Source: Proales similis
Taxonomy: Eukaryota > Rotifera > Eurotatoria > Ploima > Proalidae
Direction of reading: 5' to 3'
NCBI GenBank assembly: GCA_019059635.1
Contig: JAGVRJ010000004.1
Span: 310,001-374,000, forward strand
DNA: 64,000 nt
The notes below the pieces were generated by a model. That model was not told where the DNA came from. It did no database searches and saw only the letters and a program-made list of their open reading frames with translations. Every line of letters begins with the position of its first letter. The stretch's first letter is position 1. The translations under genes and the position numbers were made by a program. Shown one piece after another: positions 33,969 through 43,630 of the stretch.

Positions 33969-35507
33969 TTAGAATCCCTGGCCTTGACCAAGAAGGGTAT
34001 TGATGGCGGCGATGGCCTGGTTGACGTAGTCGACAGCGCTTCCGGTGTGGCTAAGGAGATCCTGGGCCAACTGCTTGAGGATGGCGACAACCTGGGCGTA
34101 GATGGCCTGGCCGGAGGTCAAGAGCTGGGTGAAGATCTGGTAGAACTGGAGGACAACGCCGCTGCCGAGGTTGGAGATCTCAGACCAGACACTAGCGAGG
34201 CCAGTGCTGCCAAGAAGACCGTCGAAAAGACCTCGCTTGCCGGATGAACCGAGGACAGAGGTGATGGCAGCGATGGACTGGGAGACAATGGTGCTGGCGT
34301 CACCGACGTGGTTGACGAGGTCGCTGACGAGCTGGTTGAGGATGGGTCGGACCTGGGACCAGACCTGTTGGCCGGCGAAGAGGAGCTGGGTGCCGATGGC
34401 GGTGATCTGGGCAACAACGTTGGAGCCGAGGCCCTGGATGATGGTCCAGACGTTGCCGAGGCCGAGGGACTCGACGATGAAGTCGGTGATACCTCGCTTG
34501 CCGGATGAACCGAGGACAGAGGTGATGGCAGCGATGGACTGAGCAACAATAGTGCCGGCGTCACCGACGTGGTTGAAGAGGTCGCTGGCGAGCTGGTTGA
34601 GGATGGGTCGGACCTGGGACCAGACCTGTTGGCCGGCGAAGAGGAGCTGGGTGCCGATGGCGGTGATCTGGGCAACAACGTTTGAGCCAAGACCCTGGAT
34701 GATGGTCCAGACGTTGCCGAGGCCAAGGGACTCGACGATGAAGTCGGTGATACCTCGCTTGCCGTTGGAGCCGATGACAGCGGTGATGGCAGCGATGGAC
34801 TGGGAGACAATGGTGCTGGCGTCACCGACGTGGTTGACGAGGTCGCTGACGAGCTGGTTGAGGATGGGTCGGACCTGGGACCAGACCTGTTGGCCGGCGA
34901 AGAGGAGCTGGGTGCCGATGGCGGTGATCTGGGCAACAACGTTGGAGCCGAGGCCCTGGATGATGGTCCAGACGTTGCCGAGGCCGAGGGACTCGACGAT
35001 GAAGTCGGTGATGCCTCGTTTGCCAAGAGCACTGACGATCTGGCTCAAAACCTGGTTGGCCAAGTTCTCCAACTGGGGCTTGACGAGCTGGATGGCAGTG
35101 TTGACCAAAGCAGACAGGTCCAAACCCTTGGGCTTAAGGAGAGCAGCGAAAGGCTTGAGGGCCTCGATGATCTGGTTGGCCAGCTGTTGGAGGATGTTGG
35201 TGATGTTCTGGACGGCCTGGAGTCGGAGAGCGGTGGCGCTCTTTTGGGTTCCGTTGATGAGGCTGGTGACCAGCTGGATGAACTGGGCGTTGATCTGGGT
35301 GGAAGCCTGGCTGACCAAACCGTTGATGAGCTCGGTGATGGCAAGGTTCGAGGGCAAGTTCAAGAGGCTGGTGATCTGGCTGATGATCTGGCTAGCACCA
35401 CCCTGCAAGAGGTTCTGGGCCTGCTGCAAGATGTTGTTGAACTGGCCGACTTGAACAGCCTGGCTGGTGGCGATGCAAACAAGAAGGATCGAAAGGATGG
35501 CTTTCAT
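33969..35507 (-). CDS. Secreted repeat protein B (87-residue units with KR sites)
   Basis: 512 residues, the same length as protein A, with identical signal peptide (MKAILSILLVCIATSQA) and identical N-terminal region and final unit. The order of middle-unit variants differs: unit 1 LVNHVGDAST, unit 2 LFNHVGDAGT, unit 3 a hybrid beginning like the first type and ending in the ITSVLGSS form of the second. Dibasic GKRG sites precede each unit. Homology to gene A begins about 50 bases upstream of the ATG and stops near the stop codon, so the CDS and proximal promoter duplicated or are kept similar by conversion. A TATAAATAG box lies 60 bases upstream. Confidence 0.9.
   Translation of the reverse strand: MKAILSILLVCIATSQAVQVGQFNNILQQAQNLLQGGASQIISQITSLLNLPSNLAITELINGLVSQASTQINAQFIQLVTSLINGTQKSATALRLQAVQNITNILQQLANQIIEALKPFAALLKPKGLDLSALVNTAIQLVKPQLENLANQVLSQIVSALGKRGITDFIVESLGLGNVWTIIQGLGSNVVAQITAIGTQLLFAGQQVWSQVRPILNQLVSDLVNHVGDASTIVSQSIAAITAVIGSNGKRGITDFIVESLGLGNVWTIIQGLGSNVVAQITAIGTQLLFAGQQVWSQVRPILNQLASDLFNHVGDAGTIVAQSIAAITSVLGSSGKRGITDFIVESLGLGNVWTIIQGLGSNVVAQITAIGTQLLFAGQQVWSQVRPILNQLVSDLVNHVGDASTIVSQSIAAITSVLGSSGKRGLFDGLLGSTGLASVWSEISNLGSGVVLQFYQIFTQLLTSGQAIYAQVVAILKQLAQDLLSHTGSAVDYVNQAIAAINTLLGQGQGF
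34235..35020 (-). repeat. Tandem 261-bp coding repeats in gene B
   Basis: Three 87-codon units as in gene A, with the variant types in another order and one hybrid unit, consistent with unequal exchange or gene conversion between and within the two genes. Confidence 0.92.
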
Positions 35508-35566
35508 TTTCTCTATTGAGTCGATTGTTGAACTCAAACTTGGTGCCTTTGCCCATCTTTTCAAGA

Positions 35567-35575
35567 CTATTTATA
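35567..35575 (-). promoter_or_regulatory. TATA box of secreted gene B
   Basis: TATAAATAG on the minus strand, about 60 bases before the ATG at 35507: the spacing expected for a TATA box with a short 5' leader. Suggests strong, regulated expression. Confidence 0.65.
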
Positions 35576-35891
35576 CCAATCGGAGAGTTATTGCATGATT
35601 GTGAGAATTTTCGCCCCAGTCCACCACATGCGCCGCCTCCATTAAGCTTTTAACATTACGTTTGTAACATCACTTAAATTCTAATCAATGTGGGGGCTTA
35701 TCGATTTTTTTCGCGTGTCTTCGCTTATCTTTCGCACATGTTTCTACATTCCCAATTTTTAAACACTGGCATCATACAATCTTTACTATGATCCAAATTT
35801 AGAAGTCGGTCTCCTATCGACAATTTATTCCCGGATTCGAAGCATTCAATTCGAAAAGAAACATTGTTTTCTGGTTTTTAACTAAAACAAA
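35576..35891. other. Intergenic, between secreted gene B and ABCG
   Basis: About 315 bases, AT-rich; upstream sequence of gene B and the 3' UTR of the minus-strand ABCG gene. Nothing else seen. Confidence 0.5.
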
Positions 35892-38686
35892 TCATTTTCG
35901 TCTGGACTTGACCAACAGAACAATGAACGTGAGAATTCTCCAACCGATCATTAAAATCACAATGCTCCCAATGTTCCAGTAAAACGCATCCTTGACGTTC
36001 AACGCTTAACCTTATTAGGGAAACTAGCCCTTGAATCTTAACTTACTTGATTTACTTTGAAAAAGTCCAACACGTCCGCCCCGTTTCTAAATCGCTTGAG
36101 CATTTCGCTGCAGTTGTTTGGGTCGTCGCAGTCTATGCTTTCAATGTTGTCAAACTGATTCATAAGAAGATTTTCGTTCGCGTAGCTGAACCTTAAAAAA
36201 TAAATTCAAATTTGAGAACAGTAGGGAACGTGATTCCTCATGAGTCCTTACCACGAGAGGTAGCGCAGAAATAGAAAGTATTTCGGCGTGTCACTTTAGG
36301 AAAAGTGTTAAAATTAGAGCCTTTTGGTGGACCATTATTCGCTTACTCTATGTTTAGAAGAAATCCACTGAATATCATCAATGGTACCTGTCAGGGTGAT
36401 CTCGGCTTAACTAGGCATTTGAGAAATAAATGGACGATGTTGTATTACCAGAACCGGACCAGCAAGAGCTAGAGCGGCATTCACTGATGGTGCGCTTGCA
36501 GACAAAAAGGTTCCTTTTTGAGCAGAAAATTTTTTGAAATGCTCTGATAATTGCCAAGAGAAACTTACCAAATGAAACTGCTGTCTGAGCCACAAGGATA
36601 ATAACAAACACGCAGGTGAAATAGCGGTTTATTTCATTATTCAAGTCGGCCATCCAGTAGACGATTGTGGTGAATATGAATGGCATCAGGATGAACATTG
36701 GTATCTGATTATTTGGTTCACTAGTTAAGATTTGGCGTAAATTCGGGCTTTTAAGTTTACATCCAAAAAGACGCGAGCAAGATAGTAGCTGATCACCCGG
36801 TACATTCTGTTTTGATGCTCCCTGAGAAATATCGGAATCTCGGCCGGGAAAGTCTTCAAATCGAACGCAGAAGGAAAGAAGCTTTTAAAAAAAAAAAGGC
36901 GCTCGACTGAGATTTGCTACCGCTGCTTACGTTTATGACCACAAACATGCTTCCGAAGCTGTTGTTTGTCATGCAGAGGAACAGCACTCCGGCCATGTTC
37001 TGCACTCCTTTTTGATTGAGTTTTAATTGAAAGTAGATTAGACCGAACAGAGTGGCTATGAACTAATTAACAACGAATTCTTATTGCATGAGCAAAGCAT
37101 TCTGAGTCGATCGAGCGCACATACAATTGATTGAAATAGCTGCACTCTGAAGGCCATTGGGTTGCGCGCGAGGCAAATTATGTTTCGCCACAGGAGCCAC
37201 TTCATCTGTCCAATAAAGCCGGCCTTGTATCTGATCTCCTCGGAAAAGTTGATCGATTCGAAATCTTTGAGTTTCTCGCCTGCGTCAATCTCCTCATTGA
37301 GATTGGAATTGAAATCGCTTCGCTCAAACGCATCGCATATACTCTTGAAGTTTGATTGAGTTCGATTGGGAGCACGATATATTGGGGCACATGGATCGGA
37401 GTTTACCTCTACGCGGCTCATGCATTCTTCCTTTTCACTGCTCACTATGGCCAGCTTCTTAATGTAAAAGTCGGCCGGATTGTAGTTGATCGGCACTTGG
37501 AAACCTTGTCTAAATCGGATCAACTGTAAATTGCGGCTCATGGTTGACAATGCATTAAACTGACCTTGAGAAAAAGTTTTGCGCACTTTTCAAGCATCCA
37601 ATGTAGGCGAGTCGGCCTTCGGCTAGCAAACAGAGCTTGTCAAACAGCTCGAATATTTCACTCGATGGCTGATGAATGGTCGAGATGATTATTTTGCCTT
37701 GTCGCGATAGATTGCGCATGCACTCGACCACTGAGAGTGCCATGAAAGAGTCGAGGCCGCTTGTGGGCTCGTCACAAAACAGAATCATCGGATTGGTGAG
37801 GACTTCGCATGCAAACGCCAGCCTTCTCTTTTCTCCTCCACTAATTCCCTTGGCCTCTATTTGAATCGGCGTATTTTCACATTTTTTCAAGTTCAGCTTT
37901 AAGGTTGTGCAAAACAGCTTCTGACTACAAAGGCCTGACTAGTGCTGCATGTTCTACTCACATCTTTGAGTACTTCCTCTACTCGTTCTAGGCGTTCGGC
38001 TCGCGAATACTTTGAGTCCATTCGCAGCATAGCCTACTCATTCAAGAGCAAATTACATTCACGACTGCAAGAACGACTGAAATTGAAATTCTACTTGAAA
38101 AATGAGGCATTCTTTGACAGTGAGACAGCCGATGAACAAATCGTCTTGCTGCACATAGCCCGATATCGAAGAGATTTCTTCAACCGATTGAATGAGAGAT
38201 CCGTTCACTCTTATTTCTCCTCTAATTTTTAGAGCGCCTCGATTGCGAAAGTTGATCGCATTCAGAAGAGAGGTTTTTCCGGCGCCACTTGCGCCCATAA
38301 TCGCCAATGTCTCGCTCGACTTGGCTATACCGCTAACTGCAAATGAACGAATTTAAAAGAGCAGCTTCAGAAACCGTCTTAATCTAGCTTACCGTTTCTA
38401 ATGATCACTTTTGCGTCAGAGGGCGTCTCTGTTCTCCTATTTCTCACTTTCTGCACCAAGTTCTGCTTGCTTGGTCGGGACTCAACGTAAATGTCGCGCC
38501 ATGTTAACTGAATGTTCTTTGAAGAAGAGCTATTCGGTGCCATGTCATTCGCATTGATCGTCACATGGCCTTTTGATGTTGGGCTATACTCAAGTTTCCT
38601 CTAATTTATGGTTTTTCAACTTCGAACGGTTCGGCTGCGAAGCGATCTTAGTTTACCTCAAGCAGTGATTCGCTTGCTTCGCCCAT
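35892..38686 (-). CDS. ABCG-family (White-type) half-transporter
   Basis: About 14 short exons, joined by frame: 38657..38686, 38393..38600, 38095..38336, 37962..38033, 37565..37920, 37125..37509, 36931..37062, 36761..36853, 36569..36704, then five more to the TGA at 35892; roughly 680 residues. The ATP-binding domain comes first, as in subfamily G: Walker [11 protein letters not shown]-loop region SGYVQQDD, signature ISGGEKRR, Walker [13 protein letters not shown], and [15 protein letters not shown]. The NPADFYI motif and six hydrophobic segments follow (for example [14 protein letters not shown] and [17 protein letters not shown]). Such half-transporters dimerise to export pigments precursors, lipids or sterols; the substrate cannot be told. 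All splice sites used are GT-AG. Confidence 0.9.
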
Positions 38687-39349
38687 TTTCGATGAAATCA
38701 GAACGTGTCCTCTTCTCTCCTCCTCTTGTTCTTACACTTTCGCTTGCTCTCGCTCTGATCCGATAGCGAGCATCAATCAAGAGCGCCAAATTATGTAATC
38801 CGATTATTATAATATATTGCGGAACTCAAGCCCCAGTACGCCAGCGCTGTTTTTTTTTTTAATAATTTCTTGCATTCGAGTTTTCACCAGTCCTGATTGG
38901 CCAAGCTAAAAGCCGACGATGAGACAGCAAGAATTGCTTTTCAATCTACGCTAGTCTCTCTCCCTCAATTAGTTTATCGAGCCTGGTTCTAAGCGAAGTT
39001 GGAAAACCGGTAGAGTACTTTTTAAACTCATGAACCAAAGATTGAATTCAGAAGCAGCAACTCTTGCCCGAATAAGACCATGCCGACGACAGTACTAAGA
39101 ACAGCCCATGTTGCTGGGTCTTAAAGTATGCTTCGTGGCGCACCATTCAGTTGCACGCTCTCTCCAAGCTCAATTGCATAATTCAGCCCAGGGGCCTTGA
39201 TTTTCATATTTTGGCGTCGCTGCATCGTTCTATTTTGCATCTCTCCTTCTTCAATATTTATTTTGTTGCTTCTTAAATTGAGTTGAATCTTTAATTGAAT
39301 TGAATCGGAAAATTATTCTTGGTCACTTAGATCCCAGGCCGGCTGAACA
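38687..39349. other. Divergent promoter region, ABCG and HIG1 genes
   Basis: About 660 bases between divergent starts, without a recognisable exon. Contains a T-rich run near 38850 and the 5' leader of the HIG1 gene. Confidence 0.5.
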
Positions 39350-39664
39350 ATGTCGTCAGAATTAGAGAAAGCGGGAAACACCAGTATACTGGAAAAGCTC
39401 AAAAAAGATCCGGTGCCCGCCATCGGAATGGCCGGATTCTTCGGCGTAATCGGCTACGCAGTCTACAACTTCCGAAAGAAGGGAACAGGCATGAAGCCGA
39501 GCGTCTACGTCATTCAGACTCGTGTGGCTGCTCAAGGTCTGGTGATAGGTCTGCTTACGATCAGCTTGGGCTTTCACATGGTCGACAACTTGCGACACCG
39601 AAACGAGCATCATGATGCGTACAAGGGCCACGCCAGCCACGAAAATCATCCTGGACGACACTAA
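39350..39664 (+). CDS. HIG1-domain mitochondrial protein (HIGD1-like)
   Basis: An intronless 104-residue protein. The HIG_1_N domain is plain: KLKKDPVPAIGMAGFFGVIG with YNFRKKGTG, then QTRVAAQGLVIGLLTISLGF, giving two transmembrane helices joined by a short basic loop, and a His-rich tail. Members sit in the mitochondrial inner membrane and help assemble or tune cytochrome c oxidase and supercomplexes, often under hypoxia. Length matches HIGD1A/HIGD2 proteins (about 90-110). Confidence 0.92.
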   Translation: MSSELEKAGNTSILEKLKKDPVPAIGMAGFFGVIGYAVYNFRKKGTGMKPSVYVIQTRVAAQGLVIGLLTISLGFHMVDNLRHRNEHHDAYKGHASHENHPGRH

Positions 39665-39830
39665 AGACAACTGAACTTGATTTTCTATCTTAAAGCAAAA
39701 GCTATTTCTCAAACCAGACCGAGACCAAACCCACAACCAAACAAGCCGACCACTTGAGTCGAGCATAGGAGCAAAAAATTTGAATAAATTTATTAGCATC
39801 AACAGAAAGTGACACATTTCCGCTCGTTTG

Positions 39831-40180
39831 CTAAAGCAGCTTTTGCGCAATCATCCTCAAAAACTCGCTAAACTCAATTGTGCCGTTTTGGTCGGCATCC
39901 ACGTCTCTAATCTTTGAATTGTTTCCAAATGAAGGATCAACTCAGCAGATTAAATTGGAGAACTTTTACCATTCGATTGAGCTCCTCATCACCTTGGGGC
40001 CTGCCGAGTGCTTCGAATACTTGGCCGAGCTCACTAGTCGTTATGCGACCGTTGCCATCCTTGTCGAACAAGTCAAACGCCTCTCGGAATTTGGCTCGTT
40101 GCTCGTCGCTTATGTTGCTCGCCTTTCACTAAATTGCTTCAGTTGCTCGAAGACGTCGTGTTCACTTTTCTCCTCACCAT
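39831..40180 (-). CDS. Two-EF-hand calmodulin-like protein ('half calmodulin')
   Basis: Exons 40178..40180 (the ATG alone), 39970..40122 and 39831..39911 give 78 residues. The sequence aligns along the N-lobe of calmodulin: ISDEQRAKFREAFDLFDKDG, then GNGRITTSELG (loop 1), LGRPQGDEELNRMI, VDADQNGTIEFSEFLRMI (loop 2) and ends AQKLL plus stop. Both calcium loops keep Asp at position 1 and Glu at position 12. An intron directly after the ATG is a known feature of calmodulin genes. The second lobe is absent and no further exon could be joined. It should bind two calcium ions; its target is unknown. Confidence 0.85.
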
Positions 40181-41389
40181 TTTACTCCCGTTCGATTGTA
40201 GAGCCGAAATTCGCCAAGTGATAACCGTGCGCGTTTAAATCAAAGAACACCAGCGTTGTGTGTTTCTCTTCGGTTTTTATTTACGACGCTTGATAGCCGA
40301 AAGATAAACCGAATTTTAATTTTTTGATTTGCATTCTCTCCTCGTCGCATTTTACGTCGCCCTCTCTCTTTCTCTGTCGCAAAATCCCTCCTCGTCTCGT
40401 AGTTAGTCATAGTTACTCATTAGTTGCACTCTGAGCTAAATTATTTCATTGAAATCGGCTGATATCAGTATTCGTCTGGCTTGGTATTTTTTAATCGAGG
40501 TAACACACAGCTAAGATTGAATTATGATAATCGTGCCAAGCAAAGATTTGAGCCCCAAAGTGGATCCTTCGGTTTGCGTTCAAATGTTGACTAGTGGTGT
40601 CGAGTTGCATGTTGGCACAAATAAACGAAACCAAGCGGAAAACATAAAATCCGTTTTTATTCATCCGCTTCAATTAGGAGAGGAGAACAATGAAGGCGAT
40701 GGCCGTATAGGCACCATTCGTCAAGTGACAGGGCTCCAGAGTCAACCAAACAAGGCCTGAAAAGGCGGTGACTTGAGTGAGCTCGACAAACACTGATAAA
40801 TAATGAATAAAAGTTGAAAGACTGCGTCGGCCTGCACAACGAGCGAGATCGAAAATCTAGACGCAGCGATGATTTGTTCTGGAAACCCAACTAGCTGTTG
40901 TGGGTTCAATCAGTGTAATTTAATTTATCATATGCCAAGTGGCAAGCCCATTTGAGTTATTGCGGTTGTTTCTTAGGTCAATTATGACGATCGTCTGCGT
41001 GCGTGATGACAGAGTCGAGTTGCTGCAGGCCCTAATAAGCGTGGGCAAACAAGACTCGTTGTTATAGATGCTCGACGGCACAAAATCGAACTGGACTTGT
41101 TGTTTTTCTGTTCCTCTCGATGAGTGTTTATTGACTCGAGAGCGATTTTTAGCTCTAAGCTTCGGCGTTCTATTCCTATTCCGTCATCCTGGACTGCACT
41201 TAAGCTAAGAAAAACACTAAAAACCGATCGCGCACACACACACACACGCGCACAGAGAGAGAGAGACATAAGCGGTTAAGCAAAAGAATGAAGCATACGC
41301 ACCCGATTGCGAATATGCTCAAGTGAAATAGCGAAGGGAAAGTTCTCAAACCAGTTAGTGGTCAAGTCAAACGAGCTGGACTCATCAAG
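40181..41389. other. Intergenic with possible small gene
   Basis: About 1.2 kb between the EF-hand gene and the double-RING gene. A candidate 3' exon on the minus strand (40674-40792) is listed separately; a further open minus-strand stretch (about 40929-41200) contains VQFDFVPSSIYNNESCLPTL but has no start. Short CA and GA runs occur at about 41232-41266. The plus-strand open frame at 40524-40760 has no supporting feature. Confidence 0.4.
40674..40792 (-). other. Possible last exon of a small membrane protein
   Basis: On the minus strand, after acceptor TTATCAG, the frame reads FVELTQVTAFSGLVWLTLEP and ends GAYTAIAFIVLLS then TAA, with two hydrophobic stretches. AATAAA follows 15 bases after the stop (TTTATT at 40656 on the plus strand), which supports a gene end. 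Upstream exons could not be assigned with confidence, and no family is recognised. Confidence 0.3.
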
Positions 41390-43183
41390 ATGCACATGTC
41401 AAAGTACGAGCTGAACGAAGAGCTGATGAGATGCTGCCGATGCGATTTACGCTTCACACTGGAGCATAGCAAGCCGATCAGGCTGCCCTGCTTTCACTAC
41501 ATATGCTCAGCCTGCGTCAACTCGGTCAAGTTCTACGTTCATTGCGCCTCGTTCAAAGTGTTCTTGAGCCATAGCAACATGGGCGGCAGCGGCTCACACC
41601 ACCACCAGGACAGAGGCGGCACGGATTTTTTCTTTCGAATTCGTCACCGAGAAATACAAGCGAACAATCTCGAGCTATTCTATTTCATTGACAGCTTTGT
41701 ACGCATTCTAGTCGACTACGACAAGATTGACTTTACTCTTTTACACCGAACGCTCGCATGCACCGAATGCAAGTGCATTTACAATCTAGACGAGCGGCTG
41801 CCCCTTGCGCTTCCGTGCAGCCATTCAATATGCGCCAAATGCTTCAACGTCGACTGCTGCGAGCGTTTGTACATAAAATGCTCGCGATGCGTCTACCGGG
41901 TCCAAACCAACGGGCTGGAGGTGGAATGCGATGCGATTCGACTAGAGCTGATCAAGCGCATTCTTAGCTTGGTCGAACGGCGCCAGCAGATCGCACTCTC
42001 ACGCCTGCAGCAAACACTTGAGCGACTTGAAATGTTTGACTTTGCGCAGGCGGTGAACCGCGCTCTAGACAACATTTCGATTCTGGTCCAAGACTCGTCC
42101 AATCAAGTCGAAACTCGTCTGCAGCTATCCCGGCAGTCGATTATTGCTCAATTAAACTCAGAGCGGCAGGCTTCAGTCAAGCAAGTCGAGCGAAATCGCT
42201 TTAAATCAAATGCGGTCGGTCGCAAGCTTGCATTCGTGCCGAGCCGATTAGAGTCGCCCAGTTTGCAGCTAATTGGACACGTTAGGCCAAGAGCGAGCAT
42301 TTTAACTCGACTCAGAACGATTCGATTTCATACCAGATGGAGCGCAATCGACTGCGCCTGGCTGAACATTTCAAGTAGCGACTGTCTCTTCATGCTGAAC
42401 TATGATCAACTGATCGAAGCAAAGCCCACAGACTCGACATTTCACATGCTCCGTCTGATCAACCCGCTCACTCGACGTTCGATTCTCAATCGCAAGATAA
42501 AGAGCTCGACGCTGCGTAAACTTGAATACTGCGTGGGCACGGCCAGCACGCTCTACTTGCTATTCGAGTGTAAATACCAGCATGAATATGCGCTGGAGGC
42601 GTACGAGCTGAGCAGATTTGATAAAATCGGCACCTTGCACGTGAATTACTACATCGATAAAGTGCTGGCCAATAGTCAGGGAGTGGTTATTTGGAGCGCA
42701 AGTCAAAAGCCATATGTGAGCTTTTACGACGCCCGTCTGAACGAGAACGAATCTTTCGACACTACCATATTCGACAAGCAAGTGTTCGATCGGTTCTACT
42801 CGCTGGCAGATCAGAGCGACGACTGCTTCGTCTTCAACAACCAGAACACGATCGGCGTGGTCGAGAAAAGCAATGGACGCATTCGTCACTTGATTCGAGT
42901 CGACTCGTACGAGGATGAGGCGGCCGGACCGCGAATGACCAGCCAAAACGTCGAGCGAGCCAAATTTGAATATTTGTGCATTAAATGCTTGGGCCAGCAG
43001 CTTTTGGTTCTGACCTGGTCCCAGCTACTTCTGTTCGATTTGAATAGCGCCTTGCGACTGACCAGATGCGATTTGGCTCAGATCGGTCCTCACGACTGGT
43101 CTGTGCCCAATCAAATGTATATACTCCGAAATGGCCAAGTGGCGTTCTACGAGCCGCTCTCCAAAAAATTTCTCCTCATTTAA
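41390..43183 (+). CDS. Double RING-type zinc-finger protein
   Basis: A single-exon open frame of 597 residues. Two RING-like clusters: residues 15-42 (CCRC, then LPCFHYICSAC; the last pair not obvious) and 124-167 (CTEC, LPCSHSICAKC, CSRC; a complete compact C3HC4 RING). Between them is a Gly/His-rich linker and FFFRIRHREIQ. A predicted coiled coil follows (about 185-290: LERLEMFDFAQAVNRALDNI), then about 300 residues of mixed beta-type sequence like the propeller or NHL part of TRIM proteins, though no repeat signature is certain. It is probably an E3 ubiquitin ligase of TRIM-like layout. No orthologue assigned. Confidence 0.8.
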   Translation: MHMSKYELNEELMRCCRCDLRFTLEHSKPIRLPCFHYICSACVNSVKFYVHCASFKVFLSHSNMGGSGSHHHQDRGGTDFFFRIRHREIQANNLELFYFIDSFVRILVDYDKIDFTLLHRTLACTECKCIYNLDERLPLALPCSHSICAKCFNVDCCERLYIKCSRCVYRVQTNGLEVECDAIRLELIKRILSLVERRQQIALSRLQQTLERLEMFDFAQAVNRALDNISILVQDSSNQVETRLQLSRQSIIAQLNSERQASVKQVERNRFKSNAVGRKLAFVPSRLESPSLQLIGHVRPRASILTRLRTIRFHTRWSAIDCAWLNISSSDCLFMLNYDQLIEAKPTDSTFHMLRLINPLTRRSILNRKIKSSTLRKLEYCVGTASTLYLLFECKYQHEYALEAYELSRFDKIGTLHVNYYIDKVLANSQGVVIWSASQKPYVSFYDARLNENESFDTTIFDKQVFDRFYSLADQSDDCFVFNNQNTIGVVEKSNGRIRHLIRVDSYEDEAAGPRMTSQNVERAKFEYLCIKCLGQQLLVLTWSQLLLFDLNSALRLTRCDLAQIGPHDWSVPNQMYILRNGQVAFYEPLSKKFLLI

Positions 43184-43630
43184 AAACATTTCTGGTTGAA
43201 TGATCAGTTAACTGGTCTCTTGTTTGTTCTTTTCTCATTCGTTTGTGCAGTTGTTTTAAAGCAAAAAAGATTCGTTTTTCTACGGACTGCGCAGTCAGGC
43301 AGAGTTTGTTATTTGCGAAACGTTTTTTGGCTGCGTTAAAGCTCTGCATGTCTAACAAGTTTGCGTAAAATCAAGTCGAATTGTCTCATCATATTTTCGA
43401 TCTAAATCACAAAGCATTCAATCAGCAACGCAACTTCAAACGTTCAATTAAAGAGTATTTTACGTTTTTAATCGAATTCAAAGCATTCGACACGCTCGGC
43501 TCCCACTCGCTCCAGTTGAAACCGGTCAATTCTAACAACGGCAGTTGATTTGAATGGTTTAATTTGCCTTGGCTTTGTTCCCTTTTAATGATTTTTGTGG
43601 CACCAAACGGAAATAAAATGCGTTCGACGC
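43184..43630. other. Convergent 3' UTRs
   Basis: Lies between the stops of the double-RING gene and the Aster-like gene. AATAAA at about 43611 on the plus strand may serve the RING gene. No exon seen. Confidence 0.5.
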
